From positions 23,330,795-23,394,794 of the forward strand of contig OY726561.1 of the NCBI GenBank assembly GCA_963383645.1: a stretch of DNA of 64,000 nucleotides, in the 5' to 3' direction. How positions within the stretch are numbered: position 1 is the stretch's first letter; each line of letters begins with the position of its first letter. The position numbers were made by a program, and so were the translations under genes. Below the pieces are notes generated by a model. The model saw nothing but the letters and a program-made list of their open reading frames with translations. It was not told the DNA's origin and ran no database searches. The stretch comes from Muscardinus avellanarius. Its lineage: Eukaryota > Chordata > Mammalia > Rodentia > Gliridae. Shown one piece after another: positions 23,801-36,918 of this stretch.

Positions 23801-26800
23801 CAATAAAATTTTATCATATCCATGGTAATTAAGCATAAATGTGGAGGGCAAGATAAAACAAAAAATACAGATTTGATGTGATGGTTACACAGTTAAAGTA
23901 TTGAGTGTGAGAATCAGGAAGAAACATATTTACTGGTTTTTTTTGTTGTCTTTTAATAGTGTATAGAGAGAAGGTTAGTATAATACTATTTCCAATCTCT
24001 TATACTTTTCTGTTAGAGGTAAATTTACAAGATTAAAACTTATAGTTTCCTGGAGGACAGTGGTTTCTGAAGCTAAATGTGGGTGTGATTAGAGGATGTG
24101 TCAGTGTGAGGTTTTCATAAAACTTCTTAAGCATCTTTGAAACCAGCTGTCAAAAGGCGGATATAAAATATAATTCTAGTACATTTGGGGCAATAAAGTG
24201 AATTTTCAGTATAATTTATTACTCTTTCCAATAAAAGTAAAGAGATTTTTGACAAATGACAATTATTAGTTACCAGTAAAGCATCTGAGTTAATAATTCA
24301 TTGAAAAATAAAAAAAGAAACCTTGATTTTCTAATCTTTAACTTCATATAAGAGTGATATGATCCTGAATATCTGCCGTTCCTACTAGGTGTCTGCTTCT
24401 GAATTATATGTAAGTGTGACCTAATCTTTTCACTAGAAACTCACGGGAAATCCCTGTTAATATTTTGTTTTCACACCACCTCTGAAATAGGATAATGGTG
24501 CTTTGATATAGAAAAACTGAACATGTGTTTTTAGACATCCCTTTTTTCTCACTACCAGTATATGAATAATTTCATTTTGAATATTTCAAATGACAAAAAA
24601 GAAACAAAGTGCTGTGTGCTAAAAGATTGTCTTTTTAAATAGAACTTCTGCCTTGGATCATACATCCAAGATTTTCTTATTGTATCTTTGCCTGAGGTGA
24701 TATTCAGCAAACACTGATTGTGTGATTGACTTCTTGGTATGAGAATTAATCAAGACTGATGCTTTTAGTGAGGAAGGGGCTCTGTAAAGTAGTTTTTGAT
24801 TGCCTTTTCAGTGTCAATGAATTTTTACAGTCTGTCTCTGTTGATCATTTTTTTTTTAATTTTCAGACTCAGTACCTACGTTAAAAATCTTGTGAACACA
24901 ACCTCCTTCTTGTACCTGAACCTCTTCTCACATATAAAGAAAGTCCTAATTTTGCATCCATCATGATTGCATTGAGTGAAAAATTATATTACAACCAGAA
25001 AATATTATGGTCTTGAATATGTAAAATGCCCCAATTTCTAATCCCTAAATTGAATAATTTGATAATGACTAACCTTCAATAAAATATGCAAAATAATTTT
25101 CTCTACTATGAATCAACAAATCTAGGAAAAGGTGATTTTCAATAATTCATTCTTTTTTATTTTTTATCAAATATAATGTAATTTGTTTCTTCAAGATTCC
25201 TGACCTAAACTTACAAATTATAACATCATATAGACTCACTAAAACATATCTGCGACAAAGAGATTGCTTTCAGTACTCTTATGACCTGTACCTAGAAACC
25301 AAATTAGTAATAGAGGAAGAAAATGTTATTTCAAAAGAAGAAAGAAAAAAAAAGGAAGAAGGAAAGGTAGAAGCAAAAACGGCTCTCATTTTAAGTGTCA
25401 TTTTAATTGTTCTCCTTTTCATTTATGTTCCATTAAATATTGTCTAAAATGAATAAGCCACATCTCGTTTTCTGAGATGTAGCTAAGTGTTTCTTAGGGA
25501 TGTCTATCCTAGATTTATCAGTATCTTCCAAGGCTCAGTTTAGACTTTAAGCAAATCCCAATAACATGGTAGGGATTTATTATAATTAAATGATATAATC
25601 TAGGTAATGTTCAGATACCATAACGCAATATATATCAAATAATAAGTATTTGATAAATCTACTTATATTATTACTTTTTATTTTATAATACACAAAAAAT
25701 TTAGTTATTCAGGTTGCCACTCATGGGTGTTTTCATTATGATGGGAAATGGTTGATGTTGACCATGATAAATTAATCACGATTTTAAAATTAGTTTAATT
25801 TCTTAAAGATATTTTCTTTTCAACAATGTTATTTAAAATAATCACATTTATCAGAAAAAACTACCATTAAAACACTAGCATATATACTCAAAAGTATTTA
25901 TTCTGTGTTTATTTTTGGCCTTGAGTTGTTATAATAGGCACAAAAATTAAAAATTACATTCTATAAATAGCCTCCAATTATTTAGAAGAAATGTACCCAT
26001 TTTGTCCAATCACTGAACAGTTTTCTTCCTTCTTTAAGCTCCTACAGAGTGGAGTCAGCACAGATTTCTGAGCCGTGCTCTTCCATAAAAAGGAAACAGA
26101 GGCTAGACTCTTAACACTGCCATTGAGGACTCAGCCGAAGTCCTGCACAACTTTCAAGACACTTAAAATGAGTGACATAATCACAAGCAGCTGAGATGCT
26201 TATGGTCCCTTTATTTCAGTCAGAAGGCCAGAATAGTTCATTCCGAATAATACATTAACCTGTTGTCGAAATGATTTTCACATATTCTTGTAAAGAATAC
26301 TGCTATACTTTGAGAGAAAACTTTTGTTAAGTGAGGAAAAATATCACAAGCATAGTGCCCACATACACATACTCACACAAAAGAACTTCTACACGTGCAA
26401 GGAGGCAGATATAAGCACACAATTCTGTCAAGAAGATTAACCTTAAATCCCAGCTCTTCTTGATCCTACTGTTCTCTAATGCCCTCAAACTTCCCCACGC
26501 CATCTAACACCTTACATTCCCCTGTCCAGGTGTACAAAAGCTCCACTGCTCTCCTTTCAGACGTGCCCTCAGGCCAATCAAGTCATTAGTACCTTCTAGG
26601 TTTAAGAAAAGTGGCCTAATGAATAGGAAAGAAGTTATGGTGAAGGTCATTTGGACTATGCTGTGTCCTTGGAACAAATAGATGTGAAACCTTTGGGTAT
26701 ACTTAAGAGTTACAGTGCTTATCAGACAGTAACATTTAACTTCACCCCACCTCTGCTGGATCAGATGGTGACTAAAGTCTCCCACATTTGCCCTAAATTC

Positions 26801-28268
26801 AGATAGTAGCCCAAATGAATTGAGTGCAGAGGGGATCAAGGAGGAAAGGCTTTCAAAGGTCTTTGTCCTGTTAAAGGGAAATACATGCCCTAGAGCTGGT
26901 CCAGCACCCTTGGTTTCAGATATTTTTATGTTGAACATGGATTAAAATCATAAAATCGGATGATTTTATTGCTGCAAAAATGGTTAAAAGCAAATGGCCC
27001 AGTATTCTTATATTTAGGTATAACGCTGTGAACTTCATAACTTTGTAAAGCAAGATATAAAGCAAATACAAGAGGAAAATAATTTTACTAATTGTCAAAA
27101 AGACCATTAAGATGTATACACATGAGATGTTTAAGGCACAATATGTATACAAAGCCTCACAGTCTGTTTCCTCAAATCAGTAAAGTACTCTCTGATTTAT
27201 AACTTTAGAAAAAATATTGGACTGTGATAATTCAATTTATAAGTTCTCCTTTTGATAGCCACCCGTTTAAATGGAGACCAATCTGCATAAAGGTACAGTT
27301 CAGTTCATGGGGAAGGGAAATTACCTCTTCCGTTATAAGATGGACCATGGATCTTTGCTTTTATCATCTCTATGCAACTATCACTTAATGGTAGAGATTA
27401 CAACTGATGTTTAGAAAATGCCCTAGATGAAAGGATATAGGCTGGGCAAGGTGAAAATCAAGAGCTCCTGAATACATTAAATGCTGAAAGAATTTTTGGA
27501 AACTATTTCCAACTGTGTATAATGCACAATTTCTAAAATGAATAAAAGTTTGAAATAAGCTTTAAATAAGATGTTGAAAAGATATAAGTATAGCTACTTT
27601 AATCTTAATCAATGCAACTTGTGATGAGGTAATGAAGAGCAGGCAATCAGTCAGAACCCAATCTACCCAAATGAAATCTCAAACAACAACAGAGCAGAGT
27701 TGTTTTTTTTTTTTTTTAACTTTAGTTCATGTTAAGAGAAATGGGCAATGTAAGTGCTATGCAGATTTAATGTGCTAATGAAATCAATTCATCAAGTTTT
27801 AAATTATGTAGGAAATTAAAATAAGAAAGTGTTCTGTACACAAAAGAGATCATACCCCAAGAGAATATGCCGCCTTGGTAAGGCTACAGCACTAACAAAT
27901 TTTAGATAATAATTTTAAAATAACATATCAGCTTTTTGCAAAGATGCTGATTTTTTAAAAATTTCTACAGTGTGTCTCTAAAATTTCTATCTAAGAAGGA
28001 GAACAGAAACAGAAGTCAAAAAGGAACAGCCAAGATATCTATTGTGAAAATATCTGCTCATACATTATCTCATTGTCTCATTCTTTAGATCAATGGTGTA
28101 CCACTTGGGCTTTGAGTGCCTACTGAAATATCTGGAAGCATTCAGGTATATGAGAACAAATAGTTTAAGGGCATTAAGTTCTAATTTAAAGATTTTAATT
28201 TTTGCATGTAAATCAATTTAATATTCTATAGTAAAAGTTTCACAATCTTTCAAAATAAAATACTTATA
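20885..28268. other. SINE- and L1-free 7.4-kb block
   Basis: No dimeric SINE, L1 tail or LTR was recognised over this interval, unlike every other stretch of similar size in the window. It is AT-rich, with an (ATCT)n run at 21283-21303 and a TTTTA run near 22537. The longest frame (26504-26938, minus, 144 codons) has no domain I know. The block could be plain ancient sequence or could contain conserved regulatory DNA; the sequence alone cannot tell. Confidence 0.5.
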
Positions 28269-28270
28269 TA

Positions 28271-28456
28271 AGTTGGGCATGGTGGCACATGCCTGTACCC
28301 CCACAGTACTTGGGAATCTGAGACAGGATGATGACAGTTTTGAGGCTAGTCTCAGCAAATTAGCAAGACCGTCAGTACCTTAGTGAGGCCCTGTTTCAAA
28401 TTAAATATATAAAAGGGATAAGGTGTAGCATGGAGGCAAAATATTCCTGGATTAAA
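28271..28456 (+). mobile_element. B1-ID dimeric SINE, old
   Basis: GTTGGGCATGGTGGCACATG start, CTTAGTGAGGCCCTG, and a heavily decayed ID half (GGTGTAGCATGGAGGCAAAA). Confidence 0.8.
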
Positions 28457-28499
28457 AAAGAAAGCCCTTCTTACCTAGTACTAAACATATTGGGGAGAT

Positions 28500-28930
28500 T
28501 GCTCCAGAAAATTATAAATACCCATGTGTTTCAGCAAAATGTCTTACTGCTATAATCCAAAAGACCTGATAACACAATTGAGACAGAAGAAATTTGCTCA
28601 TAGTTACTTGGAGATGATGAGTTTAGTCTGTGAGAAGCCAGAGCCTATGAATCTGAGGGCATGCAGCAGGAAACAGAGAGAGGGAGAGCACGTGAAGTCT
28701 TTGCTCTTCATATAATGAAGGCCAGAAGCAAGAAGAACAAGCAAGCAAGGGGATTCAAAGACACAGGAACAATTTCTATAGCTATATTTTCAGAGATTCA
28801 GCTTCTCAAGCCACACCCCACCAGCCTTGGATACCACTAATAAATCCATTCTAATGGATTTATCTATTAATGAGATTACAACCCTCATGACTTAACTATG
28901 TCAACTCTGAACTTTAATAGACTTGCTTTT
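28500..28930. mobile_element. Possible MaLR-type LTR remnant
   Basis: The purine-rich GGAAACAGAGAGAGGGAGAG centre and the later AATAAATCCATTCTAATGGA and CCTCATGACTTAACTATG segments resemble mammalian MaLR LTRs. Edges and orientation are uncertain; a repeat-library comparison would decide. Confidence 0.35.
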
Positions 28931-29168
28931 CAGGGAGCATTCTATGTCTAAACATATCATCAAAGTGTTATGAAAAACTAATCAAACTATCATTGATTTT
29001 GAGAAAACAACTAATTTTAGTGATAGGATAAAAATAAATTCAAAACTTAAGTGATTAAAATTTTTTTATTAAAATTGACAAATTCTTGCAAATTTTTAGC
29101 TTATACATTAAGAAGCATATTTGTTGAAAATTTAGAACAAGATTTTTTTATTATTATTATTTTTTTTT

Positions 29169-29351
29169 GGGTGGCACTGGGGTTCCTGGAAAACCTTCTA
29201 CCTCCGGTCTACACTCCTAGACCTATTTTATACCTTTTTTATTTGGAAACAGGGTCTCTTAAGCCAGAGAAAGACTGGCTTCGAACCAGTGTGATCCTCC
29301 TGTCTCTGCCTCCCAAGCACGGTGATTACAAGCATGTGCCACCATGCCAGG
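29169..29351 (-). mobile_element. B1-ID dimeric SINE, young-type, with 15-bp TSD
   Basis: Full dimer in reverse; the hairpin segment is altered to GCCAGAGAAAGACTGGC. TTAGAACAAGATTTT is perfectly repeated (29132-29146 and 29352-29366). Confidence 0.95.
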
Positions 29352-29366
29352 TTAGAACAAGATTTT

Positions 29367-29734
29367 AAGAAGAACCTTCAAAAAGAGTACAAAGACTTGA
29401 GGCTCATTAGTAGAATAATATTTTTATCCCCATCTGTTTGTTTTATTCAAAATCTGCTGTATATAGATGAGCTAACAAATAATAAGAGAATGGATGTTAA
29501 ATTCTCTTTCTATAAATTCATAAGTCATTCATAGATGATAGGTTTGATATAATTAAAAGCTTCAATGTATTACATAAAGAGATATTTCCAATAATAATCA
29601 ATTTTATTTATCAATGTTTATAAACTGATATGATTAATAATAATGTTTATATTAGTTATCATGCAATGATTAATTGCTGTAGGTACTAAGAATTAATAAT
29701 GTAATAACATCCTAATTTTTTTCAAAATTCAGAG
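29367..29734. other. AT-rich unique sequence
   Basis: Nothing recognised. Confidence 0.5.
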
Positions 29735-29918
29735 GGGCTAGCCAACTATGCTGCTGCACACATGTAATTCCTATATATGGTAGGCTGAAATAGGAGGATT
29801 GCATATTTTAGGCCAGAACACAGTAACCTAGGGAGAATCTGTTTCAAAATTAAAACGTCTGTGGTGTACCCCGGAGGTAGAAGGCCCCTAGTTCAATCCG
29901 AAGCACTCCTTTCCCCCA
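29735..29918 (+). mobile_element. B1-ID dimeric SINE, old
   Basis: Left half strongly decayed (GTAGGCTGAAATAGGAGGAT); right half clearer (TGTACCCCGGAGGTAGAAGG; GTTCAATCC). Confidence 0.72.
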
Positions 29919-30048
29919 AATAAATAGAGTTATAGATACAAAGAACAAAATATATCAATAACAATATTTCTACATTAAAGTATATGGTGCTCTAATAAAA
30001 CTTAGCTTAAAGAGTTGAGTAAAATAAAAGAAAAATTTTAAACTGTAC

Positions 30049-31039
30049 TGCCGCGCCTTTTCCCCCAGTCTAAAATTGAGCAAGGCTCGTTTTATCTGGA
30101 ATACTGCACGGCAGACATTCCCTGGAACAGGCGCGCGGCATCTCCTTCTGGGGAATAGTATTAGGCATGGGGATTTGGGGATTTTCTGGAATTGGCTTTG
30201 TTACCAAAAGATACCTGAGACTCATGTTATTAATGGCTTCAAATTGTTTTAAATAATTCAAGATTTACTCCCTGAAACTGTAACATTTATGTATGATTTC
30301 CACCTAAATTTCCAAATAACTGATCTAACAAGAATTCTATAGACTCAGACAATAACAAGCAGAACAAGCCTTAAAGGCAACCGATCCTCCCCAGGCTTTT
30401 CCCAAGCAATATTAACAATATACCTAAAAGAGATCCAAGACAAGTTGTTCCCACTGTCATGAATTCTAAAAAGCCAGCATATTTAATCAGAGGTAGGCTA
30501 TGGTAGAGTGCCTACTGACCCCCCAGTAACCCTACTCCCTTTTGGTTGTACAATGGGTACATCAACAGCAGCAGAATAGATGGGTACCCAGGCACAGCCT
30601 TAGGACATGGGAAAGTACAAAATGTTCCTCTCCTTAGTAGTGCCTATTGATTAAAAAACAATGATATATATTAATCAAAAAGTATAATGCTTAGCATAGG
30701 ATATTATTTTGATATTATATTAGTAGTTAATTATAAACTTCTGATCTTTTCCATGGTTGCTTGTAAGAGAAAATGTTCCCTTAAAAAGGATCCTGGCCGT
30801 CTGTCACCTTGCCTTGATGTATTAGTTATTTGTATACTTACTGATGGATTATTTCTAGAAAAAATTGTAAGAGTAGAATGTAGCCAAAAAAGAAAGTATA
30901 AAAAGCTTGCCAAAACCGAAAGTAAATAGAGCAGCTCCACTCTCCATTGCGTCTGTGTGCTGTTTCTCCGCCGAACTTCGCCGACTCCTCACTCCACCGC
31001 TCGCGGACCCCCGACTCTTGCTAGGGCTGGACCCCAGCA
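30049..31039 (+). mobile_element. Solo LTR, probable class II (ERVK-like), with 6-bp TSD
   Basis: The element starts TGCCGCGCC, ends CCCCAGCA, and is flanked on both sides by CTGTAC (30043-30048 and 31040-31045). TG...CA ends with a 6-bp duplication are typical of betaretrovirus-like ERVs. Length 991 bp. A TATA box (TATAAAAAGC, 30897-30906), an AGTAAA that could serve as a poly(A) signal at about 30920, and a CpG-rich U5-like end (30930-31039) place the 5' to 3' direction on the plus strand. No second LTR or internal region is present, so it is a recombination product. Retained CpGs and the perfect duplication suggest moderate age. Family name not assigned. Frames inside it are not retroviral proteins. 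Confidence 0.85.
30897..30906 (+). promoter_or_regulatory. TATA box of the solo LTR
   Basis: TATAAAAAGC lies about 130 bp before the LTR's 3' end and is followed by a CpG-rich tract, as expected for U3-R-U5 order. Activity is not known. Confidence 0.6.
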
Positions 31040-31045
31040 CTGTAC

Positions 31046-33058
31046 AATTTATGTCAAATAAAACACCACTAATGTATTTATATAAATAGATAATAATGAC
31101 TATAATTATTATATTTCATAGCATTAGACAGTTTTAGTGTTGTAGCAACTATAACTGAAAATAATATACATATTGCAATAAAACTAAATGCTTTTTAACT
31201 GCTGAAAAGCATTTCTGATAAATATAATTTATCCAAGTCATGTAAATTAAATTATAAAATTAAATATTGACTTGTGGTGGTTTGGACATTTCTAGGAAAA
31301 TTTGATCAGTAGTTAAGAGGCAAACATTTAATTATTTAACATTGTGAAAAAGAGTTCAATGTGCTTAATTCCTTATTTATACTATTTGTTTGAGTAAATT
31401 TGATAAAGAAGTATACTATGCTAATCATATAAAACATCCATTATAATGGATTAGCTCATTTAAACTCACAATAGTCCTTTGGGAACAGTAGACTCATCAC
31501 TGGTTTTGAGATTGAGACTCTATCTTTTAAAATGAGACATGGAATTTTCTGTGATGACCTTCCCACAAGTGGAAAGGCTGAGACAAAAATCGAAGGAACC
31601 AACCACCACAAAATGTGCTCTCACCCACTATTACTGGGTATCTTGATATTTTTCAATTTCTAACATGGAGACCAAAAAACATATATTCTAAACAGAAACA
31701 GTTAATTTCATATGTCAGATTAAATGGTACACAGGACGCTCAGATAAATTATTGTTATTTCTGAATGTTTCTGTGAGGATATTTTTGGAAAATATTTGCA
31801 TCTGAGTTGCTTTACCAAGTAAATGAGGTGATTTTCCCCAATATGACTAGTTGCCATTTAATCAATTGATGATGTAAGTAGAAAAAAAAGAAAACATAGA
31901 GTAAAAGATGTATCTTTCAAGCTGAAACAGAAATCTTGTCTTGCCTTTGAAATCAAAGACTACAATTTATAATGTTGGGTCTCTTGATTTTCAAGACATT
32001 AGACTTGGGCTGGAACTATATCATTAGCCCAGCTGTGCCTCATATTGATTTTCTTTTACCAACCAGTGATATATAATATAATGATTATACAACTAAAAGT
32101 CAGTAGTGGACACCTCGTCATTTTGCTACAATAGCTTAGCTTTTCCATATGTTCAGAAGAAATAAAAGTTGGGCTTAATAATTTTGTACCTTGGAAGCAT
32201 GAAAATAATTACTTTCTAAATAATTTGAATATAAATATATTACCATTTGATGTCTACAAATTGTACATGTCTTTAACCCATAAAGAAACTAGAGAAAAAG
32301 AAAAGGATAGAGAGCAAAATCTAGTAAAACTTCATATGTTAAATACAAAATGTGTTTTTTCTCTTTCTCTTTTAAACTTGTGTCAAGAATATATAAAATA
32401 ATTATTATAATGATAAGCTTTTATTAAACTCCTATGAAAATACATCTATGCATGTAACATTTCAAAGATTTTATTTTACAGAAAACTTTTCAAAGACAAA
32501 TGCAATACAATGAAATATGTAAATTATAAAGCATAAGAATTAGCATATTTGGAATATTATAAAAGTAATGATGTAAAAAATGTTAGCAAAGGGTTAAAAT
32601 GAGTGTGAATTTGACTTTAGTTTAATTACTGTGCTAAAACTGAAATCAATTATCTTTTGTTTTACTAATTTTAAGTGTAAAAATAGAATTATTTTTACAG
32701 TTATAGATATTTAAAGTGCTAATTTAGGCCAAACTTATTTAAAAATGACTTGGCAATTTTTGATCCAAGAAAATAAGTTAAACTCACAATTTCTGACTTA
32801 TCATCTAGAACTTAATTTATCAATAGACACAAAAATTTCCAAAAATATAAATAATCTCTTCGTTGTGCATAAGTTTATAGTCTTTTAAATGAAAGTATTT
32901 CTAGAAAGTGATATGTGACATGCTCATAAATTATTGAATTATTTGTTTCTGAAATAGAATGTTTAGGTATAGTATATTTCTAGAAAACTCCAGGTCACAG
33001 ATGTTTTCATCAGAGAAAGAATTCATACTGTCATGACATTAGATAAAAACTAATATAC
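31046..33058. other. AT-rich unique sequence
   Basis: No repeat or coding signal recognised over 2 kb. Confidence 0.5.
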
Positions 33059-33255
33059 AGATATGTGTATATGTATATATGTGCATATTTATGTTTTTGT
33101 ATGTATATTAAGATATACATGTGTAATACAAATATGTATATATCTTACATACATATTATATACAATATATGGTATAAATATATGTGCATATACAGATATG
33201 TGCATGTATATACATGACAGATACAAACAGGTATGCACATGTATGTATACACATA
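33059..33255. repeat. TATG/TATA-rich low-complexity tract
   Basis: Degenerate alternation of ATATGTGTATATGTATATA motifs for about 200 bp. Open frames on both strands here are composition artefacts. Confidence 0.85.
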
Positions 33256-33338
33256 GAATGGCTGATGGACAACAAAGAATAATTTTTTCATACATTTTTT
33301 AAATAACAATATTTAAGTATAATCAGAAATAGATTTTT

Positions 33339-35285
33339 TTTATTTTTTATTGCAAATGGTATACATTGAAAATGTGCTTGGTACCCTCTCCCCACATCTT
33401 TTCACTCCCCCTCCCAACAATGAGTGTCCAGGTTAACCATGCTATATTCATACTTTTATTAATTTGGATATAGTTCCTCCATTAATCAACCTCAGCCTTC
33501 TTCCTCTCCTATCCTTTCATTCTAGCTTTGCTGAGATTTCCCTTCCATTATCTGGAGTACCTCTGGTATCCCCAATGCTCCCTAGTTTGGGCATATTAGA
33601 GAAAAGATATGTCCCTTTTCTTTCTGTGCTTGGCTGATCTCACTTAACATAATGTTCTCCAGATCTTTCCATCTTCTTGCGAATGTCATAATTTTGTTCT
33701 TCTTTGTAGCTGAATAGAATTCCATTTTGTATATTTCCCATAATTATGCAATCCATTCATCTGTTGATGGACACCTGGGTTGGTTCCATATTTTGGCTAT
33801 TAGGAATTGTGCTGCAGTGAATAATTAATATGTCACTGTAGTTCTCTGGTTTCAGCCACTTTGGAAAAATACCCAGGAGTGGTAGAGCTGGATCTTATGG
33901 TGGATTTATTCCCAATTCTCTAAGGAATCCCCACACTGATCTCCATAGCGACTGAAGTAGTTTACACTCTCACCAACAGAGTTCCTCTTTCCCCACATTC
34001 TCACCAGCATTGTTATTTGATTTCTTTATGCCTGCCACTCTGATTGGGGTTAAATGGAATCTCAGCATAGTTTTGATTTGCATCTTCCTGATGGCTACTG
34101 ATGTAGAACATCTTTTCATGTATCTATTGGCCATTTGTATCTCTTCTTTTATGAAGTGTCTGTTCAGTTCAGTTGCCCATTTCTTGATTGGGTTGTTTGT
34201 TTTGCAAGTGTAGAGTCTTTTGAGCTCTTTGTATATTCTGGATATTAGCCCTTTATCAGAGTGGTGGCTGGTAAAGATCTTCTCCCATTCTGTAGGCTTA
34301 CTTTTGAGGTTCTTGCAGATGACATGATCCTTTATCTAAAAGACACAAAGAACTCAACCAAAAGACTTCTGAAGCTGAAATTCAGCAAAGTTGCAAGATA
34401 CAAAATCAACCTAAAGAAATCAGTGGCCTTTCTATATGCCAACATGAATCCACAATGAAAAAAAGAAAATAATTCCATTCACTATAACCTCAAAACCAAT
34501 AAAATACATAGGAATAAACCTATCCAAAGATGTAAAAGTCCTCTACAAAGAAAACTATAAAACATTAAAGAAAGAAATTGAAATAGACAATGGAAGATGG
34601 AAAGATCTCCAGTGCTCATGGATAGGCAGAATAAATATAATCAAAATGGCCATTCTGCCAAAAGTGACCTATAGATTTAATGCAATTCCCACTAAAATAC
34701 CAATGACATTCTTCATTAACCTAGAAAAATCAATCATGAATTTTATATGGAGAAAGAAAAGATTCAGAATAGCCAAGGCAATTCTCAGCAATAAGAACCA
34801 TGCAGGAGGCATCACAATCCCAGACTTCAAATTATATTATAGAGCAATAGTAGTAAAAGCAGCATGATATTGGCACAACAACAGGCATATTGACCAGTGG
34901 AACAGAAGATACAGGTACAAACCCATACACCTATAGTCAATTAATCTTTGAAAAATGAGCCAAACTCATACACTGAAGAAAAGACAATCATTTCAACAAA
35001 TGGTGCTGGGAGAACTGGCTATACATTTTTACAAAGTTGGAGCTAAATCCTTACCTCTCACCATGCACAGGAATTAACTCAAAATGGATCAGACTTACAA
35101 ATTAGACCTGAGACTGTGAAGTTATTAGAGGAGGGCATAGGCTCAACACTCCAACATATAGGCACAGGCAGTAACTCTCTCAACAAGACCTCCAAAGCTC
35201 AGAAAATTAAAAGCAAGAATTAACAAGTGGGATGACATCAAACTAAAATGTTTCTTCTCATCAAAAGAAGCCATCAGAATAGATT
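33339..35285 (-). mobile_element. L1 with twin-priming (5' inversion) structure and TSD
   Basis: The left part (33339 to about 34312) is the reverse complement of an L1 3' end: poly-T, 3' UTR, then ORF2 C-terminal region. The right part (about 34316-35285) is L1 ORF2 in sense orientation. It begins at the reverse-transcriptase active-site region (ADDMILYL in the plus-strand translation at about 34317) and runs to the ORF2 C-terminal region. TTCTTG at the junction gives a short microhomology. ATCAGAAATAGATTTTT (33322-33338) and ATCAGAATAGATTTTT (35273-35288) are the target duplication. The ORF2 parts are interrupted and non-functional. Confidence 0.9.
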
Positions 35286-35288
35286 TTT

Positions 35289-36686
35289 AGCAATTTCATT
35301 TTCTTAAATTGCCTGTCCTCCCATTCAACATCATATCCTCTTAGCCATAAATTACAGTACTAAAAATCATTTGCTTATCTTTTTTATTTCTAATGTAATT
35401 TGCTAAAGTCATGCCTTTATCATCTGCTACATTTTCTTAAAATTAGAGAAGTTCTTAAACCTAGATGCTTTCCTACTGTCAAATACCTTCTTTGCCCAGA
35501 TCTAATAACCAAATTCAACTTTCCAGGAATAACTCACTACTCAAAAACTTTCTCCTCAGATTTTATAATACTAACTGCATATGAGAACATGGAAAAAATA
35601 ATTTGAAGAAAAGATACAATGATCAGTTTAGGAAAACCATTTAATGGGTCATTTCAATATCTACTGAAGCAGAATAATAGCATGAATCAAGATAATAGTG
35701 AAACACATAAAAAGTAGTTAACACCTTCTAGAGATATTTTATGAAAAAAATAAATATAACTTGGCAAACAGTTTTACAAAGAGAAAGAAAGAGAAACACC
35801 ACAAAAGTGCAGCTTTTCCAAATTTGATCATCCGAAGGTTGAAATTTTAACACTGGAAAGTAACATTTATTATAAAACTGTCAAACAAGAGATCATAGGC
35901 TAAATTTTGCATGGGTTTAATTCTAGTTGCCTATGGAAACAAGCATTAAAATGCAAAGAGATGACTTAAACAGTGAATAGTAATAGTAAATGAGAAGTCA
36001 GTACTGAGAGTCATATGGGTAAAGGAAGAAAAGAAAGCAATGATTATGAAATTTTTCTTTGAAATTATTTTATAATTAATGGAATTTTTGCTAAATTTAA
36101 GTTAAATAAATATTGTATGTACAAGTAGAGAGGTATGAAACTGAAGAAGAGTTAAAGAAACTCTCTGGGGAGAATTTCTGTGCTATCAGAAAAATCAAGG
36201 GAAAATAGTGATTTAAGGAAGACTCTAATGAGATTTAAAACTAGGATACTTTATTCAATATATTTATTAATAAGTCTGATAATGTATTCTGTACAATAAA
36301 GAGAATGAAATCTCAAGTAAAACACATTTAAAACAGAAAAATGACACTTTTTTCTTTTTAAGCATTTTCTTTGAAAGAGGAAATAAGATCAGAAAGACAA
36401 CCACCTAAATAAGTCCTAATTCTAAAGAGCTAGATAGTACAGATAAGGTGCTAATTACCTCATGATAAAATAAGTTAAACAACTGATAAGCTTTGAAAAG
36501 TTGGTCAAATTTTCTTTTCCTTTCATTTTACTTTCTATTCCCAATTTTGTGTTTGGATTGAGGCTTCATGCCTATTTTCCTCTGAAGAAAAGATTTTAGA
36601 AGCATTGGTAAATAAATGCAAATACTCTAAGGAAAATAGAATATATCAGAGACTTAAGGACTGAAAGGTTTTAGTATCATCTCTCT

Positions 36687-36689
<3 letters not shown>
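35289..36689. other. AT-rich unique sequence
   Basis: Nothing recognised; the frame at 35400-35606 has no known domain. Confidence 0.5.
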
Positions 36690-36690
<1 letters not shown>

Positions 36691-36719
<29 letters not shown>

Positions 36720-36915
36720 CTGGTCTGGGGATGGAACCCAGTGGCATTTGACCTCCGAACTACATCCCCTGACCTATTTTTTATTCTTTATTTTGAAACA
36801 GGGTCTCACTAAGTTGCAGAGAGCCTCACTAAGTAGCTTAGGCTGTCCGCGAACCGCGATCCTCAAGTCTCAGCCTCCAGAATGCTGGGATTACAAGCGT
36901 GCGCCACCACGCCCA
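36691..36915 (-). mobile_element. B1-ID dimeric SINE, older subfamily
   Basis: Poly-T 36691-36719, then GGTCTGGGGATGGAACCCAG to the B1 5' end at about GCGCCACCACGCCCAA. It keeps the two-block GAGCCTCACTAAGTAGC segment that marks the older subfamily. Confidence 0.92.
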
Positions 36916-36918
36916 ATT

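Noticed and set aside
26504..26938. 144-codon open frame on the minus strand
   Set aside because: No recognisable domain, no splice or promoter context, and unremarkable codon composition. Likely chance in a repeat-free stretch.
34261..34867. Reverse-transcriptase-like frames as a gene
   Set aside because: ADDMILYL and downstream blocks are L1 ORF2 in the inverted part of a truncated insertion; the frames are broken.
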